In this document: piece by piece, positions 1 to 7,677 of the stretch | Layout: every line of letters starts with the position of its first letter | Position numbering within the stretch: the stretch's first letter is position 1 | From: CAYXXZ01 sp050175615 | Lineage (GTDB): Bacteria; Pseudomonadota; Gammaproteobacteria; Pseudomonadales; Porticoccaceae | Assembly (NCBI GenBank): GCA_050175615.1 | Contig: JBFXIU010000123.1 | Span: forward strand, 1 to 10,416 | Reading direction: 5' to 3' | Length of the DNA stretch: 10,416 nucleotides | Made by a program: the position numbers and the translations under genes | Notes under the pieces: model-generated | What the model saw: the letters and a program-made list of their open reading frames with translations, nothing else | Database searches by the model: none | Told to the model about the DNA's origin: nothing

Positions 1-603
1 GCGGTTCAGATCTTTTGTGGTTAAACGAATGCCATCAAATGTACTGCTAAAGCGAATTTGGGGATAGAAGCCGCTTTTGTTGTTGCTTTCTGTAGCAGAT
101 ATGGGCTGGCGAAGATGGAGCTTTAAACTGTACCTGTCGACAGCCATTAATTTTGACAAAACCGTGGCAGTTTGTCCCACCGCTTTCTGAGCGAGCTGGT
201 CAATACCTAAAGGAGTGGTGAAATCAAACTTGAGTTCAAGACGAGCCTCCTCGCCCGCAGTGGCAATCGTCAGATGTACGCCACTGGCGTGTAAATAAAG
301 ATGGCGATCAAATTTGGTAAGCGCCTCGGCCACCGTGGGGTCTTGAGAAATGCTGACTAACAAATCACTCAATACCCAGTATTTGTTGCGCTCTGCCAAC
401 AGCAGGCCCAGGAAAGGAGCGTTGCATGCATGGGAACATATCTCCAGAACTTCTGCCATCTTGCTATAAGAAATAAAGGAATTGGGGTCGCGAAGTTGCG
501 AAACGGATATGCCCACCTGACGAAACTGCTCAACAGGATTTCCCCCCAATGATCGAATCAGGGATTCAAAACCTTCGAGAGCACCACATCTGATCAAATG
601 CAT
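1..603 (-). CDS. AraC-family transcriptional regulator, N-terminal part (gene runs off the window)
   Basis: An open frame on the minus strand starts with ATG at 603-601 and runs without a stop to base 1, giving 201 residues. It begins MHLIRCGALEGFESLIRSLG, and residues about 18-75 (GLLLAER, SYSKMAEVLE, CSHACNAPFLGLLLAERN) match the N-terminal ligand/dimerisation domain typical of AraC regulators of the OruR/ArgR-like type (Arabinose_bd family). These usually total about 330-340 residues with a C-terminal double helix-turn-helix; that DNA-binding half lies outside the window and is not seen. No strong ribosome-binding site precedes the ATG, so the start rests on the domain boundary and on being the only in-frame ATG nearby. 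The gene is divergent from the TonB-dependent receptor, the usual arrangement for a regulator controlling its neighbour. That it senses the transported compound and activates receptor and downstream genes is inference. Confidence 0.83.
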   Translation of the reverse strand, partial: MHLIRCGALEGFESLIRSLGGNPVEQFRQVGISVSQLRDPNSFISYSKMAEVLEICSHACNAPFLGLLLAERNKYWVLSDLLVSISQDPTVAEALTKFDRHLYLHASGVHLTIATAGEEARLELKFDFTTPLGIDQLAQKAVGQTATVLSKLMAVDRYSLKLHLRQPISATESNNKSGFYPQIRFSSTFDGIRLTTKDLNR

Positions 604-739
604 ATGAAGACACCATTATTGTTTTGTACCTAAAGTATCAACTTAATGTCTTAAAAATACAAGTTTTAAAACGGCCTGGTCACTATTCTAACCATGCATA
701 AAAAATCATTAAAAACACGGTTGCTTCACAAACGATAGG

Positions 740-755
740 TGCCGCCATGGCGGCA
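740..755. promoter_or_regulatory. Perfect 16-bp palindrome, candidate operator
   Basis: TGCCGCCATGGCGGCA is a perfect inverted repeat in the 180-bp gap between the divergent regulator and receptor genes. It lies immediately upstream of a TATACT box and about 30 bp before the receptor start, so a bound protein would overlap or abut the promoter. AraC proteins more often bind direct repeats, so this could instead be the site of another dimeric regulator (for example a TetR- or GntR-like factor), or an RNA hairpin in the receptor leader if transcription starts further upstream. Confidence 0.45.
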
Positions 756-756
756 A

Positions 757-776
757 TATACTAATAAACCAGAGGA
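757..776 (+). promoter_or_regulatory. Possible -10 box (TATACT) and ribosome-binding site of the receptor gene
   Basis: TATACT at 757-762 matches the sigma-70 -10 consensus at five of six bases, but no good -35 hexamer sits 16-18 bp upstream, which would fit an activator-dependent promoter. If it is the -10, the leader would be only about 15 nt. AGAGGA at 771-776, seven bases before the ATG at 784, is a good ribosome-binding site and fixes that start. The -10 assignment is tentative; the RBS is clear. Confidence 0.4.
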
Positions 777-783
777 TTAGATT

Positions 784-3165
784 ATGGCTAGAATGTTCAA
801 AAGAACACCATTGGTTGCTGCATCGATAATTGTTAATGGCTTGCTGTTGGGCACTACAGCTGCCCAGGCTCAGCTCGAAGAAATTGTTGTCACCGCCAAT
901 AAAAGGGCGGAGAGCGCCAATGATATTGGCATGTCAATTTCGGCAATTTCTGGTGAGCGGTTGGTAGAACAAAAACTGACAACCCTTGAGGAAATTACGT
1001 CATCGATACCGGGGTTGGTATTTGCAAACAGTCAGCAGAATACACCGATTCTTACCTTGAGAGGGATTGGTTTTAACGAGAGCTCTTTGGGGGTTTATCC
1101 CGCCACCAGCTTGTATGTGGACGAGATACCCTTGCCATTTCCCGCAATGTCAGCCCATAGCGCCTACGATCTGGAGCGTGTAGAAGTTCTCAAAGGGCCT
1201 CAGGGTGTCCTCTTTGGCCAGAATTCCACAGGTGGTGCTATCAACTTTATTGCGGCAAAGCCTACGGATGAGTTTGCCTATGGTGGCGATGTGGGATACG
1301 GTCGCTTCAATCGCTTTGAAACCAATGCATTTGTCAGCGGCGGGTTAAGCGATAATGCTTCGGCACGGTTGGCGATTCAGAATGTTCAAGCTGATGAATG
1401 GCAAAAAAGCGTGACCCGCGATGCAGAAAATGGAGAGGAAGATTACACCGCCGCGCGCTTGTCATTGCGTTTCGAGCCAACCGAGAATGCGGAAATTAAT
1501 TTTAATGTTAACGGTTGGACGGACAAGTCAGACCCTCAGGCGTTGCAATTTATAGCGGCAGTTCCCAGGCGTTTTGATGCCGTACCTGATTATGCATTGC
1601 GCCAGGTGGCGGTGCCCTACGCTGATGAAGACGCACGCTCTGCAGATTGGACGGGCGAACTTTCTGGAGACAAAGAGTTTATCCAGACGTCAGTGCGTGG
1701 AGACTTTGATTTAAACGAGAGTATGACTCTGACCGCTCTGTTGGCGCATAGTGAATATGAGCAAGACCAAATTCAGGATGGTGATGGCCAAAACCTGGAA
1801 ACTGCGGATTTCCGCACTTATGGCGACATAGAGTCCACTTTTGCGGAAATTCGTTTGGCGGGGGATAGTGATGCAGGTATCCGCTGGGTTGTAGGTGCCA
1901 ATTACGAAGATAGCAGCACGTCCGAAAATCAGCTGCAGGCGTTTCGCGATAACACCAGTGCTCGCCCTTCCAACCTGCTATTTAATAGAGTGCGCTCTGA
2001 GCTGCAGCAGGAAATTGAATCCTATGCGCTGTTTGGCAACATAGATTATGACCTTACCGAATCGCTGACATTGAAATTGGGTGCACGTTATACGGAGACC
2101 ACCAATGATGCCAATATGTGTCTGCACGCGTCCCCCAATGGTCCCGGCACTCCAGATTTAAGTGAGGGCATAGGCAGCAATGGTGCGGGGCTGTTTAATA
2201 TGCTTGGCGGATTATTCGGCACTGTTCCCTTCACGCCCATTGGCTTGGATGACTGCCTTACTTTGAATTATGACGGAGTCCCCGGTTTTCCCTTTATCGA
2301 TACTTTGGATGAGGACAATGTTTCCTGGCGCGCCGGCGTGGACTACCAATTCAACGAAGACACCCTGGTATATGCCAATGTTTCCCAAGGCTATAAAGCG
2401 GGAAGTTATCCTTCTCTTTCTTCCAGTAACTTTGAATCTTTTGAACCTGTCACCCAGGAATCGGTGCTGGCGTATGAAGTTGGTTTCAAAAAATCGATGG
2501 CAGACGCGCGAGTCCAATTGAACGGAGCAGTGTTTTACTACGATTATGAAGACAAGCAAGAGCGCGGCAAAATCCAGTTGCCAGTTTTTGGGACATTGGA
2601 TCGTTTGATTAACGTACCAGAATCCACTGTCCAGGGAATAGAGGCGGATGTGGTTGCACTGCTAACAGATAAGCTGACTCTCACCGCTGCAGTGACCTAT
2701 ATTGATTCACAAGTTGATGAATATACCGGTTTTAATGTGCTCGGTGGCGTGCAGGATTTTTCGGATGAGAATATTCCCTACACGCCTGAATTTACTTACA
2801 GCCTCGATCTGGATTATCGCACACCGCTTTCTCAGGGTGGCTCCTTGTTTATGGGGATGAGTGTTAGTGGTCAGTCTGATGCGGATGCCGTATTTGACGG
2901 CGATGATCTGGCACTGGATCCCGCTAATGTTGCTGCTGGATTCCAAAAATCAATCACGGAGAATTATTTGGTTGTTGACAGTTATGCAACACTCGGTGCA
3001 CGCATTGGCTATGAATCGGCAGATGAGCGCTGGAAAATAATGCTTTGGGGTAAAAATATTACCGACGAATACTATTGGAACAGCGTTGTTTCAACGTCTG
3101 AATCTGGTGCCAGAATGGCGGGTCGCCCGAGAACGTACGGTTTAACCTTGGGTTACAGATACTGA
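784..3165 (+). CDS. TonB-dependent outer-membrane receptor
   Basis: This 793-residue protein imports a ligand across the outer membrane using TonB-ExbBD energy. Residues 1-29 form a signal peptide (basic FKR, hydrophobic stretch, AQA cleavage site), followed by the TonB box EEIVVTA at 32-38. The plug domain (about 45-160) has RGIGF at 93-97, YVDEI at 111-115 and VLKGPQGVLFGQNSTGG at 135-151, all hallmark plug motifs. The rest is a 22-strand barrel ending YGLTLGYRY with an aromatic terminal residue. C446 and C491, apparently the only cysteines, bracket a Gly-rich insertion that is probably a disulfide-bonded surface loop. The sequence resembles the large receptor group common in sphingomonads and marine gammaproteobacteria, whose ligands are mostly unknown and often not siderophores. 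Adjacent carrier, kinase and barrel genes suggest an organic catabolic or biosynthetic substrate rather than iron. A good RBS at 771-776 supports the start. Confidence 0.95.
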   Translation: MARMFKRTPLVAASIIVNGLLLGTTAAQAQLEEIVVTANKRAESANDIGMSISAISGERLVEQKLTTLEEITSSIPGLVFANSQQNTPILTLRGIGFNESSLGVYPATSLYVDEIPLPFPAMSAHSAYDLERVEVLKGPQGVLFGQNSTGGAINFIAAKPTDEFAYGGDVGYGRFNRFETNAFVSGGLSDNASARLAIQNVQADEWQKSVTRDAENGEEDYTAARLSLRFEPTENAEINFNVNGWTDKSDPQALQFIAAVPRRFDAVPDYALRQVAVPYADEDARSADWTGELSGDKEFIQTSVRGDFDLNESMTLTALLAHSEYEQDQIQDGDGQNLETADFRTYGDIESTFAEIRLAGDSDAGIRWVVGANYEDSSTSENQLQAFRDNTSARPSNLLFNRVRSELQQEIESYALFGNIDYDLTESLTLKLGARYTETTNDANMCLHASPNGPGTPDLSEGIGSNGAGLFNMLGGLFGTVPFTPIGLDDCLTLNYDGVPGFPFIDTLDEDNVSWRAGVDYQFNEDTLVYANVSQGYKAGSYPSLSSSNFESFEPVTQESVLAYEVGFKKSMADARVQLNGAVFYYDYEDKQERGKIQLPVFGTLDRLINVPESTVQGIEADVVALLTDKLTLTAAVTYIDSQVDEYTGFNVLGGVQDFSDENIPYTPEFTYSLDLDYRTPLSQGGSLFMGMSVSGQSDADAVFDGDDLALDPANVAAGFQKSITENYLVVDSYATLGARIGYESADERWKIMLWGKNITDEYYWNSVVSTSESGARMAGRPRTYGLTLGYRY

Positions 3166-3181
3166 TTATTTACTGCTTAGT

Positions 3182-3216
3182 TGTTGCCTCAGAGCATGGA
3201 CTGCTCTGAGGCAACA
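3182..3216 (+). terminator. Strong hairpin after the receptor gene, no T-tract
   Basis: Bases 3182-3196 and 3202-3216 are perfectly complementary (15 bp, TTGTTGCCTCAGAGCA arm without the first T) around a 5-base loop, starting 17 bases after the receptor stop. The stem should be very stable. It is not followed by a run of T, so it is not a classic intrinsic terminator on the plus strand. It may cause partial termination or protect the 3' end of the receptor mRNA, setting the ratio of receptor to downstream transcripts. Confidence 0.5.
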
Positions 3217-3282
3217 GTAATCACCGTAACAGCGATGCGGCGCAGCTGTAACCTTTGTGTTAGCACTACTGTTCCGCATATG

Positions 3283-3296
3283 TTGAATGTATTCAA
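3283..3296. promoter_or_regulatory. Palindrome TTGAAT-GT-ATTCAA upstream of the MFS gene, candidate operator
   Basis: TTGAATGTATTCAA is a 6+6 inverted repeat around a 2-base centre, 26 bases before the transporter ATG. Its place in the 157-bp gap, after the hairpin that ends the receptor transcript, suggests it controls a separate promoter for the four-gene run. No matching copy was seen upstream of the receptor or the minus-strand genes. The palindrome is clear; its role as an operator is inference. Confidence 0.35.
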
Positions 3297-3322
3297 ACCA
3301 GAATAGATGATATGAAATATTT

Positions 3323-4618
3323 ATGAATCAGATTCTAATCAGCAAGGATTCGCCAACTGGATTCTGGCGAAAGCGCTACACGGTGCTTACGCTCTGTGCA
3401 TTGGCGACGTTTATCTGCTATGTGGATCGAGTTAATATTTCCATTGCTATTATTCCAATGGCAAAAGATCACGGCTGGGACACACAAACACAGGGGCTGA
3501 TTTTATCGTCGTTTTTTATTGGCTACATGGTAATGCAAATTATTGGTGGTTGGTTGGCTGACCGTTTTGGCGGAAAAATTGTTCTCGGTGTTGGTGTTTT
3601 GTGGTGGTCACTGTTTACCCTGTTGACGCCACCGGCAGCGGCTCTAGGTATGACCGCACTACTGTTGTCACGTATTTTGATGGGCGCCGGAGAGGCTGTC
3701 GCAATTCCTTCTGTATATAGCCTGGTTGGGCGTTGGATGCCTAATGAGGAGCGCTCCCGCGCGATTGCGCTAAATTCCAGTTTCTATTCTCTGGGTACAG
3801 TATTTGCCATCCTTGTCACGCCAGTTATTGTTTATCACTTCGGTTGGCAATGGGCGTTTTATTTGTTCAGCGCCGTTGGTTTTGTCTGGTGGTTTTTTTG
3901 GCAAAAACTGATTACTTCTGATCCCCAAAAACATCCGACAATTTCCGATCATGAGTTGAGAGAAATTAATGCGGGCTTGCCGCCAGTAGACATGACTGCT
4001 AATAACTCGCCCCGCATTCTCGATTTGTTAAAACACCGCGCTGTCTGGGCAGTTATTGTCGCGCATTTTTGTTTTAACTGGTCGTTCTACGTTTTGCTTT
4101 CATGGTTGCCGACGTTTGTTAACAAGGGGTTGGGTGTCGACTTTGCGTCAATCGGTATTTTTACCATGTTGCCCCACATTTGTTTATTTGTCGGAATGAA
4201 TTTCGCAGGCCGAGTAGCAGACAAATTAATGATTAAAGGGATGAACGTAACCCGTGTGCGAAAAATCATGCAATCCATAGGATTCGGCGGCCCGGTTATC
4301 GCATTTATGATTGTCGGTGAGGTTGAAACCCTTGTTGCTGCGATTTCTATCATGTGCATTGGTGTCAGTTTTGGCGCATTCGCCGCAGGTGGATTTATGG
4401 TTAACCATATGGATATTGCCCCTCGTCATGCCGGAAAACTGATGGGTATTACCAATACAGCGGGTACCATTCCCGGCATAGTAGGTGTTTACATCAGCGG
4501 CCTTATTCTACAGGCCACAGGTTCATGGGCCATGGTTTTTCAGGTCACTGCGGCGATTACATTTTTCGGCCTGATATTTTATCTGTTATTCGCTTCCGGC
4601 GAAAAAATTTACGATTAA
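3323..4618 (+). CDS. MFS transporter, anion:cation symporter (ACS)-like
   Basis: This 431-residue inner-membrane protein of 12 predicted helices is an MFS carrier of the ACS/SLC17-like group. Family signatures are DRVNISIAI at 35-43 in helix 1, SSFFIGYMVMQIIGGWLADRFG at about 62-83 (motif A in the loop between helices 2 and 3), RILMGAGEAVAIPS at 117-130 and RWMPNEERSRAIA at 137-149. Length and the short charged N-terminus are normal for the family. Members move organic anions such as sugar acids, phthalate or other carboxylates, normally inward with protons or cations; the substrate here is unknown. ATG 3323 is the first in-frame start after a stop at 3308-3310, although its RBS is weak. The next gene starts 25 bases after its stop, so they are probably co-transcribed. 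Paired with the receptor upstream it forms a plausible two-membrane uptake route. Confidence 0.92.
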   Translation: MNQILISKDSPTGFWRKRYTVLTLCALATFICYVDRVNISIAIIPMAKDHGWDTQTQGLILSSFFIGYMVMQIIGGWLADRFGGKIVLGVGVLWWSLFTLLTPPAAALGMTALLLSRILMGAGEAVAIPSVYSLVGRWMPNEERSRAIALNSSFYSLGTVFAILVTPVIVYHFGWQWAFYLFSAVGFVWWFFWQKLITSDPQKHPTISDHELREINAGLPPVDMTANNSPRILDLLKHRAVWAVIVAHFCFNWSFYVLLSWLPTFVNKGLGVDFASIGIFTMLPHICLFVGMNFAGRVADKLMIKGMNVTRVRKIMQSIGFGGPVIAFMIVGEVETLVAAISIMCIGVSFGAFAAGGFMVNHMDIAPRHAGKLMGITNTAGTIPGIVGVYISGLILQATGSWAMVFQVTAAITFFGLIFYLLFASGEKIYD

Positions 4619-4643
4619 TTCACTTAAAAAAGGAGAAGTTATT

Positions 4644-5648
4644 TTGATTATTGCCAGTGATTTGGAATACCACCACGAAGGTTCCAGTGATTACTCCTGG
4701 GCTGAGACTTATTACTTGCCGATCTCCATACCGGAAGAGCGTCTCTTTGCTCATGTTTATGTGGTTACCAGGCCGGTGCTCGGCTCTATGGCCAACGATA
4801 TTCGTGTTCACGGTTGTGTCAGTAATACGGAATTTGAGTTGCTTCACCTCGATACTCAATTTCATTTGCCCGCGCCAGAACGTTTTTCTCACATCAAGAG
4901 TTCTAATGGGCTCGAAGTGGTTGCTGTAAATCCGCCACGGGATTATCGCGTTGATTATGTGGGTGCCAATGGCACTGAAATCCACGTCGATATGATCGGC
5001 ATTATGGATCCCTTTGATATTCACGATTCCACTCAAAACCCGCTGGCGGGAAAAACAGAGGAGGAACAGTTAGCGCGAAGTTCAATGGGTAGTTGTTACA
5101 AAGGTCACTTCGATATGCATTGCCATACCAAGGGTTCATTAATTCTCCGTGGTAAGGAATATAAAGTCGATGTGATTGACCGCATGAATCATAGCTGGGG
5201 GCCGCGACCAGATACGGCTATTCCACCTATGAATTCCACCTGGGCATCCTTTGGTAAAGACCTGTGCTTCCGTTTTCACGGCCATCTCGATCCCACCAAG
5301 CGCGCTGGTGAAGACCAAACCTTTGCTCACGGCTACTTGTTGGACAAAGGGGATGTCTATGCTCTCGTGGATGTGAAGATGACCACTACCAGACTGGGCA
5401 TCGTGCCTATTCAAATTCAGGCGCTTGCCACAGATGTGCGCGGTAATCAGTATCGTCTTCGCGGGGTGCCCATTTCTGGTGGGCCGTGGAGGGTCTATGC
5501 ACCAGCTATTTGCTGGGTGGGGCTGGTCGAATGGGAGCTTGAAGGCCAAATCGGTCACGGCGTATTTCAGGATAATCACTCATTGCCCATTGAAGCAGAG
5601 TTACGCGGTCGCCGTTGGAATGACCCCATCCCGGCATTAACGGGCTGA
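4644..5648 (+). CDS. Predicted beta-barrel protein of the DUF7064/DUF7065 (CrtC/AttH-like) type, paralog A1
   Basis: This 334-residue soluble protein has no signal peptide or membrane helix. It alternates short beta-strand-like segments and carries FDIHD at 124-128, a central DRMNHSWGPR at 179-188, AHGYL at 228-232, ATDVRG at 262-267 and RGRRW at 321-325. The D-x-SWG-x-R motif and overall pattern recall DUF7064/DUF7065 proteins, thought to be two-lobed lipocalin-like barrels related to hydroxyneurosporene synthase (CrtC) and AttH; that assignment is from memory and uncertain. Such folds bind or hydrate/isomerise lipophilic molecules, but no reaction is known for this group. The start is TTG at 4644 behind a strong RBS (AAGGAGAAG, 4630-4638); the first internal ATG would remove about 48 conserved residues. 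The N-terminus aligns without gaps to the minus-strand paralog at 7678-8685, with 36 of the first 80 positions identical, confirming the TTG start. Confidence 0.85.
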   Translation: MIIASDLEYHHEGSSDYSWAETYYLPISIPEERLFAHVYVVTRPVLGSMANDIRVHGCVSNTEFELLHLDTQFHLPAPERFSHIKSSNGLEVVAVNPPRDYRVDYVGANGTEIHVDMIGIMDPFDIHDSTQNPLAGKTEEEQLARSSMGSCYKGHFDMHCHTKGSLILRGKEYKVDVIDRMNHSWGPRPDTAIPPMNSTWASFGKDLCFRFHGHLDPTKRAGEDQTFAHGYLLDKGDVYALVDVKMTTTRLGIVPIQIQALATDVRGNQYRLRGVPISGGPWRVYAPAICWVGLVEWELEGQIGHGVFQDNHSLPIEAELRGRRWNDPIPALTG

Positions 5649-5676
5649 GTGTTAATTAATTCGAGTAATAAAAATC

Positions 5677-5691
5677 ATGAGTGACGTATAA
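5677..5691 (+). other. Four-codon mini-ORF (MSDV) abutting the kinase start
   Basis: ATG-AGT-GAC-GTA-TAA ends directly against the ATG at 5692, whose own first codons read MTDV. The two 15-base segments agree at 11 positions, like a decayed tandem duplication of the gene start. It could couple translation into the kinase gene, which otherwise lacks a clear RBS, or be a chance relic. Confidence 0.25.
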
Positions 5692-6963
5692 ATGACTGAT
5701 GTTAAATTTAAGCAGTCCTCGGTATTGCTCTCGCCGGATATTTTTTATCCGGCGGAGGCAGAAGGGGTAAAACAATGGCGTGATGCTCCAGCCGATGCTG
5801 ATGTGCAGGCAATACGTAATACCTATCAGGTCGAAGACGAATTCGATCTCATGCTGACACGGAAAATGCAACGCCGTGCTTCGGGTTCTTACAAAATGCC
5901 GACCCTTGAAGAAATGTTGGGCTATGTGCACGATTTTCTCAATGCCCATATAGGCGGTGAATTCAGTGTTAAAGATGAATGCTGGTTAACCGGGGGAGCG
6001 TCGAAAATTCAGTTCGGTTTTACGCTGAGTTGGAATGATCCTGAGCGCGGCCAGTCAACAGATCAGCTTGTTGTTCGCATGGAACCGGCGGAATCTCTTA
6101 ACGCCACCAGCAGGCGCAGAGAATTTCAGATTATTCGCGCTATAGCCGATGTTGTTCCGGTTCCAAGAACCTACTGGATGGATCCTGAAGGACAGTGGTT
6201 TCCAGAGCCTGCAATTGTTTATGGCTTTATTGCCGGCAGGGCAAAACCCTCCATGGATCGCTCTCGAGTAAGCGGCATAGGAACTCAGTTCAGTCCGGAA
6301 TTGCGGGCTAAATTAGGGCCTCAGTTTACTCGCCACCTCGCAGCGATTCACACTTACGACTGGCGTAATGCGGATCTAAGCTCTTTTAATAAGCCCAAAG
6401 AGGGCAGTACGCAAGCTTCGCTGTGGCAGCTTAACCGTGCGCGACGAGTCTGGGAAGAGGATCGCGGTGAAGATATGCCGATGGTGGAATATGTGGCGAA
6501 CTGGCTGGAAGACAATATGCCAGTGCTTGATCGAGCCAGTATTCTCCATGGCGACTATCGGGCGGGCAATTTTCTCTTTAATGAGGATAACTGCAAAATT
6601 ACTGGCTGGCTTGATTGGGAGCGTTGCTATATAGGCGACAGACATCGCGATCTCGCCTGGGCAACATCGCAGCTATTTGGCAGCTTGGCAGAAGACGGCA
6701 AAACGTTTCTTGTCAGCGGGTTGGTTCCAGAGCAGAAATTCTTTGACGATTACCAACGCTTTTCCGGTCTGGATATTGATCCGAAACGGCTGCACTATTT
6801 CCGTGTACTCAATACCTATCAATCGATGGTTGGCCCCATTGCTTCCACTTATCGAGTGGTGCGTCTTGGTAAGTCTCATCAGGACATTATGCTTGCCCTC
6901 GTCGAGGGTGCTGCATATCCCAATGCCCATGATTTACTGAATATACTTGAGGAGGGATATTGA
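5692..6963 (+). CDS. APH-fold phosphotransferase (small-molecule kinase)
   Basis: This 423-residue cytoplasmic protein belongs to the aminoglycoside phosphotransferase / choline kinase-like fold, closest in motif style to the APH domains of ACAD10/ACAD11 and of catabolic clusters, so antibiotic resistance is unlikely. Seen directly: a glycine-rich nucleotide loop LTGGASKIQFGF at 99-110; VVRMEP at 127-132, where many kinases have lysine and this group usually has arginine; a helix-C-like glutamate at E144; the catalytic loop LHGDYRAGN at 285-293 with D288 as probable base and N293 as metal ligand; and GWLDWE at 305-310 with D308 as the second metal ligand. All catalytic residues appear intact. 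It probably phosphorylates a hydroxyl on a hydrophobic or acyl substrate (inference). It lies 43 bases after the preceding gene and overlaps the next by one base, indicating one operon. The N-terminal ~95 residues are an extension before the nucleotide loop. Confidence 0.9.
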   Translation: MTDVKFKQSSVLLSPDIFYPAEAEGVKQWRDAPADADVQAIRNTYQVEDEFDLMLTRKMQRRASGSYKMPTLEEMLGYVHDFLNAHIGGEFSVKDECWLTGGASKIQFGFTLSWNDPERGQSTDQLVVRMEPAESLNATSRRREFQIIRAIADVVPVPRTYWMDPEGQWFPEPAIVYGFIAGRAKPSMDRSRVSGIGTQFSPELRAKLGPQFTRHLAAIHTYDWRNADLSSFNKPKEGSTQASLWQLNRARRVWEEDRGEDMPMVEYVANWLEDNMPVLDRASILHGDYRAGNFLFNEDNCKITGWLDWERCYIGDRHRDLAWATSQLFGSLAEDGKTFLVSGLVPEQKFFDDYQRFSGLDIDPKRLHYFRVLNTYQSMVGPIASTYRVVRLGKSHQDIMLALVEGAAYPNAHDLLNILEEGY

Positions 6964-7508
6964 TGAGCGATCGAATAATCAACGGCCTTGGCGCCTGTAT
7001 CAACTCGATCAATCAGGTGGTTGGTCCCGCAGTTGAAAAATCCGGAGATTCTCTGGCGCGTGAACAGATTGCATTGATGGCGAAATATCTGGAGTTTCTC
7101 ACTCAGCGCATCAATTTCTCTCGAGATCGCACCCGCTATGAACTCCAACAGTATGTTTTTATGGGCGCTGAAATTCTGTCACTGCTTTCTGAAAAGAATA
7201 TTGAGGCTGACATGCTGTCAACTTGCACTGCAGATGCCCAGTTGTGTTTGGATAACCTCAACGCCACAAATCAACAGCTGGACGAGACGAGCGTTTTATT
7301 GAAAGCAGAGATCAGCCGTATAACCCGTAGCCTGATAAAGGTGCAACCTGAGCTGCGGAAATTAATTGAGCAGGTGGTACACAGGCATTCGCGGTCTATT
7401 ATCGATATTCGTCGCGCCTGGTGTAAACCCCAGAATTGGGAATCTGATAAGGACGCTGTGCCTGAGCTGGAAGCTATTTTAAAAACAGCGAGTACTTTTT
7501 CAATTTGA
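6963..7508 (+). CDS. Small helical protein of unknown function, coupled to the kinase
   Basis: This 181-residue protein is not recognised. ATG at 6963 overlaps the kinase TGA (TGATG) and has a strong RBS, GGAGGG at 6951-6956; a TTG three bases earlier is a less likely start. It looks almost entirely alpha-helical, with heptad-like stretches around residues 85-130, no signal peptide and no membrane helix. A segment at about 16-40 (INQVVGPAVEKSGDSLAREQ) resembles in pattern the short helical proteins, including DUF6285-type ones, often encoded next to APH-fold phosphotransferases in acyl-CoA and aromatic catabolic clusters; this is a positional analogy, not a proven match. Tight translational coupling suggests a partner or regulatory subunit of the kinase made in equal amounts. 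It is the last gene of the plus-strand run. Confidence 0.75.
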   Translation: MSDRIINGLGACINSINQVVGPAVEKSGDSLAREQIALMAKYLEFLTQRINFSRDRTRYELQQYVFMGAEILSLLSEKNIEADMLSTCTADAQLCLDNLNATNQQLDETSVLLKAEISRITRSLIKVQPELRKLIEQVVHRHSRSIIDIRRAWCKPQNWESDKDAVPELEAILKTASTFSI

Positions 7509-7528
7509 TTTTGTCTTATGGAGGCGCT

Positions 7529-7593
7529 ATCGCCAGCAGGGCTGGCTCCTACAAATTGCGCAATTTTCCGTAGGAGCCAGCCCTGCTGGCGAT
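7529..7593. repeat. Inverted pair of REP elements (BIME-like) between convergent genes
   Basis: Two 24-bp arms, 7529-7552 and 7570-7593, are perfect reverse complements. Each is a REP-type unit (TAGGAGCCAGCCCTGCTGGC plus GA) with its own internal hairpin GCCAGC-CCT-GCTGGC. The 17-bp spacer holds a further perfect palindrome, AAATTGCGCAATTT at 7553-7566. The form resembles the GTAGGAGC...GCGA REPs of pseudomonads, spread by REP-associated tyrosine transposases (RAYT); no RAYT gene is present here. Placed 20 bases after the plus-strand operon and about 85 bases before the end of the converging gene, it probably acts as a bidirectional terminator or mRNA 3'-end stabiliser. Confidence 0.88.
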
Positions 7594-7677
7594 TCTTTAG
7601 ATTGTACAAGGCGGGCAATCTCGCGGCTTTCTGGTGCCCACGCCGAAGCCTGGAAACGAGACGCAATAAGCCACACC

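Noticed and set aside
747..764. ATG inside the 16-bp palindrome as a receptor start or leader peptide
   Set aside because: It opens a five-codon frame ending in TAA with no RBS; the ATG at 784 has a clear RBS and leads into a signal peptide.
5692..6963. Antibiotic-resistance aminoglycoside kinase
   Set aside because: The motif style is that of catabolic ACAD10/11-like APH proteins and its operon partners are unrelated to resistance.
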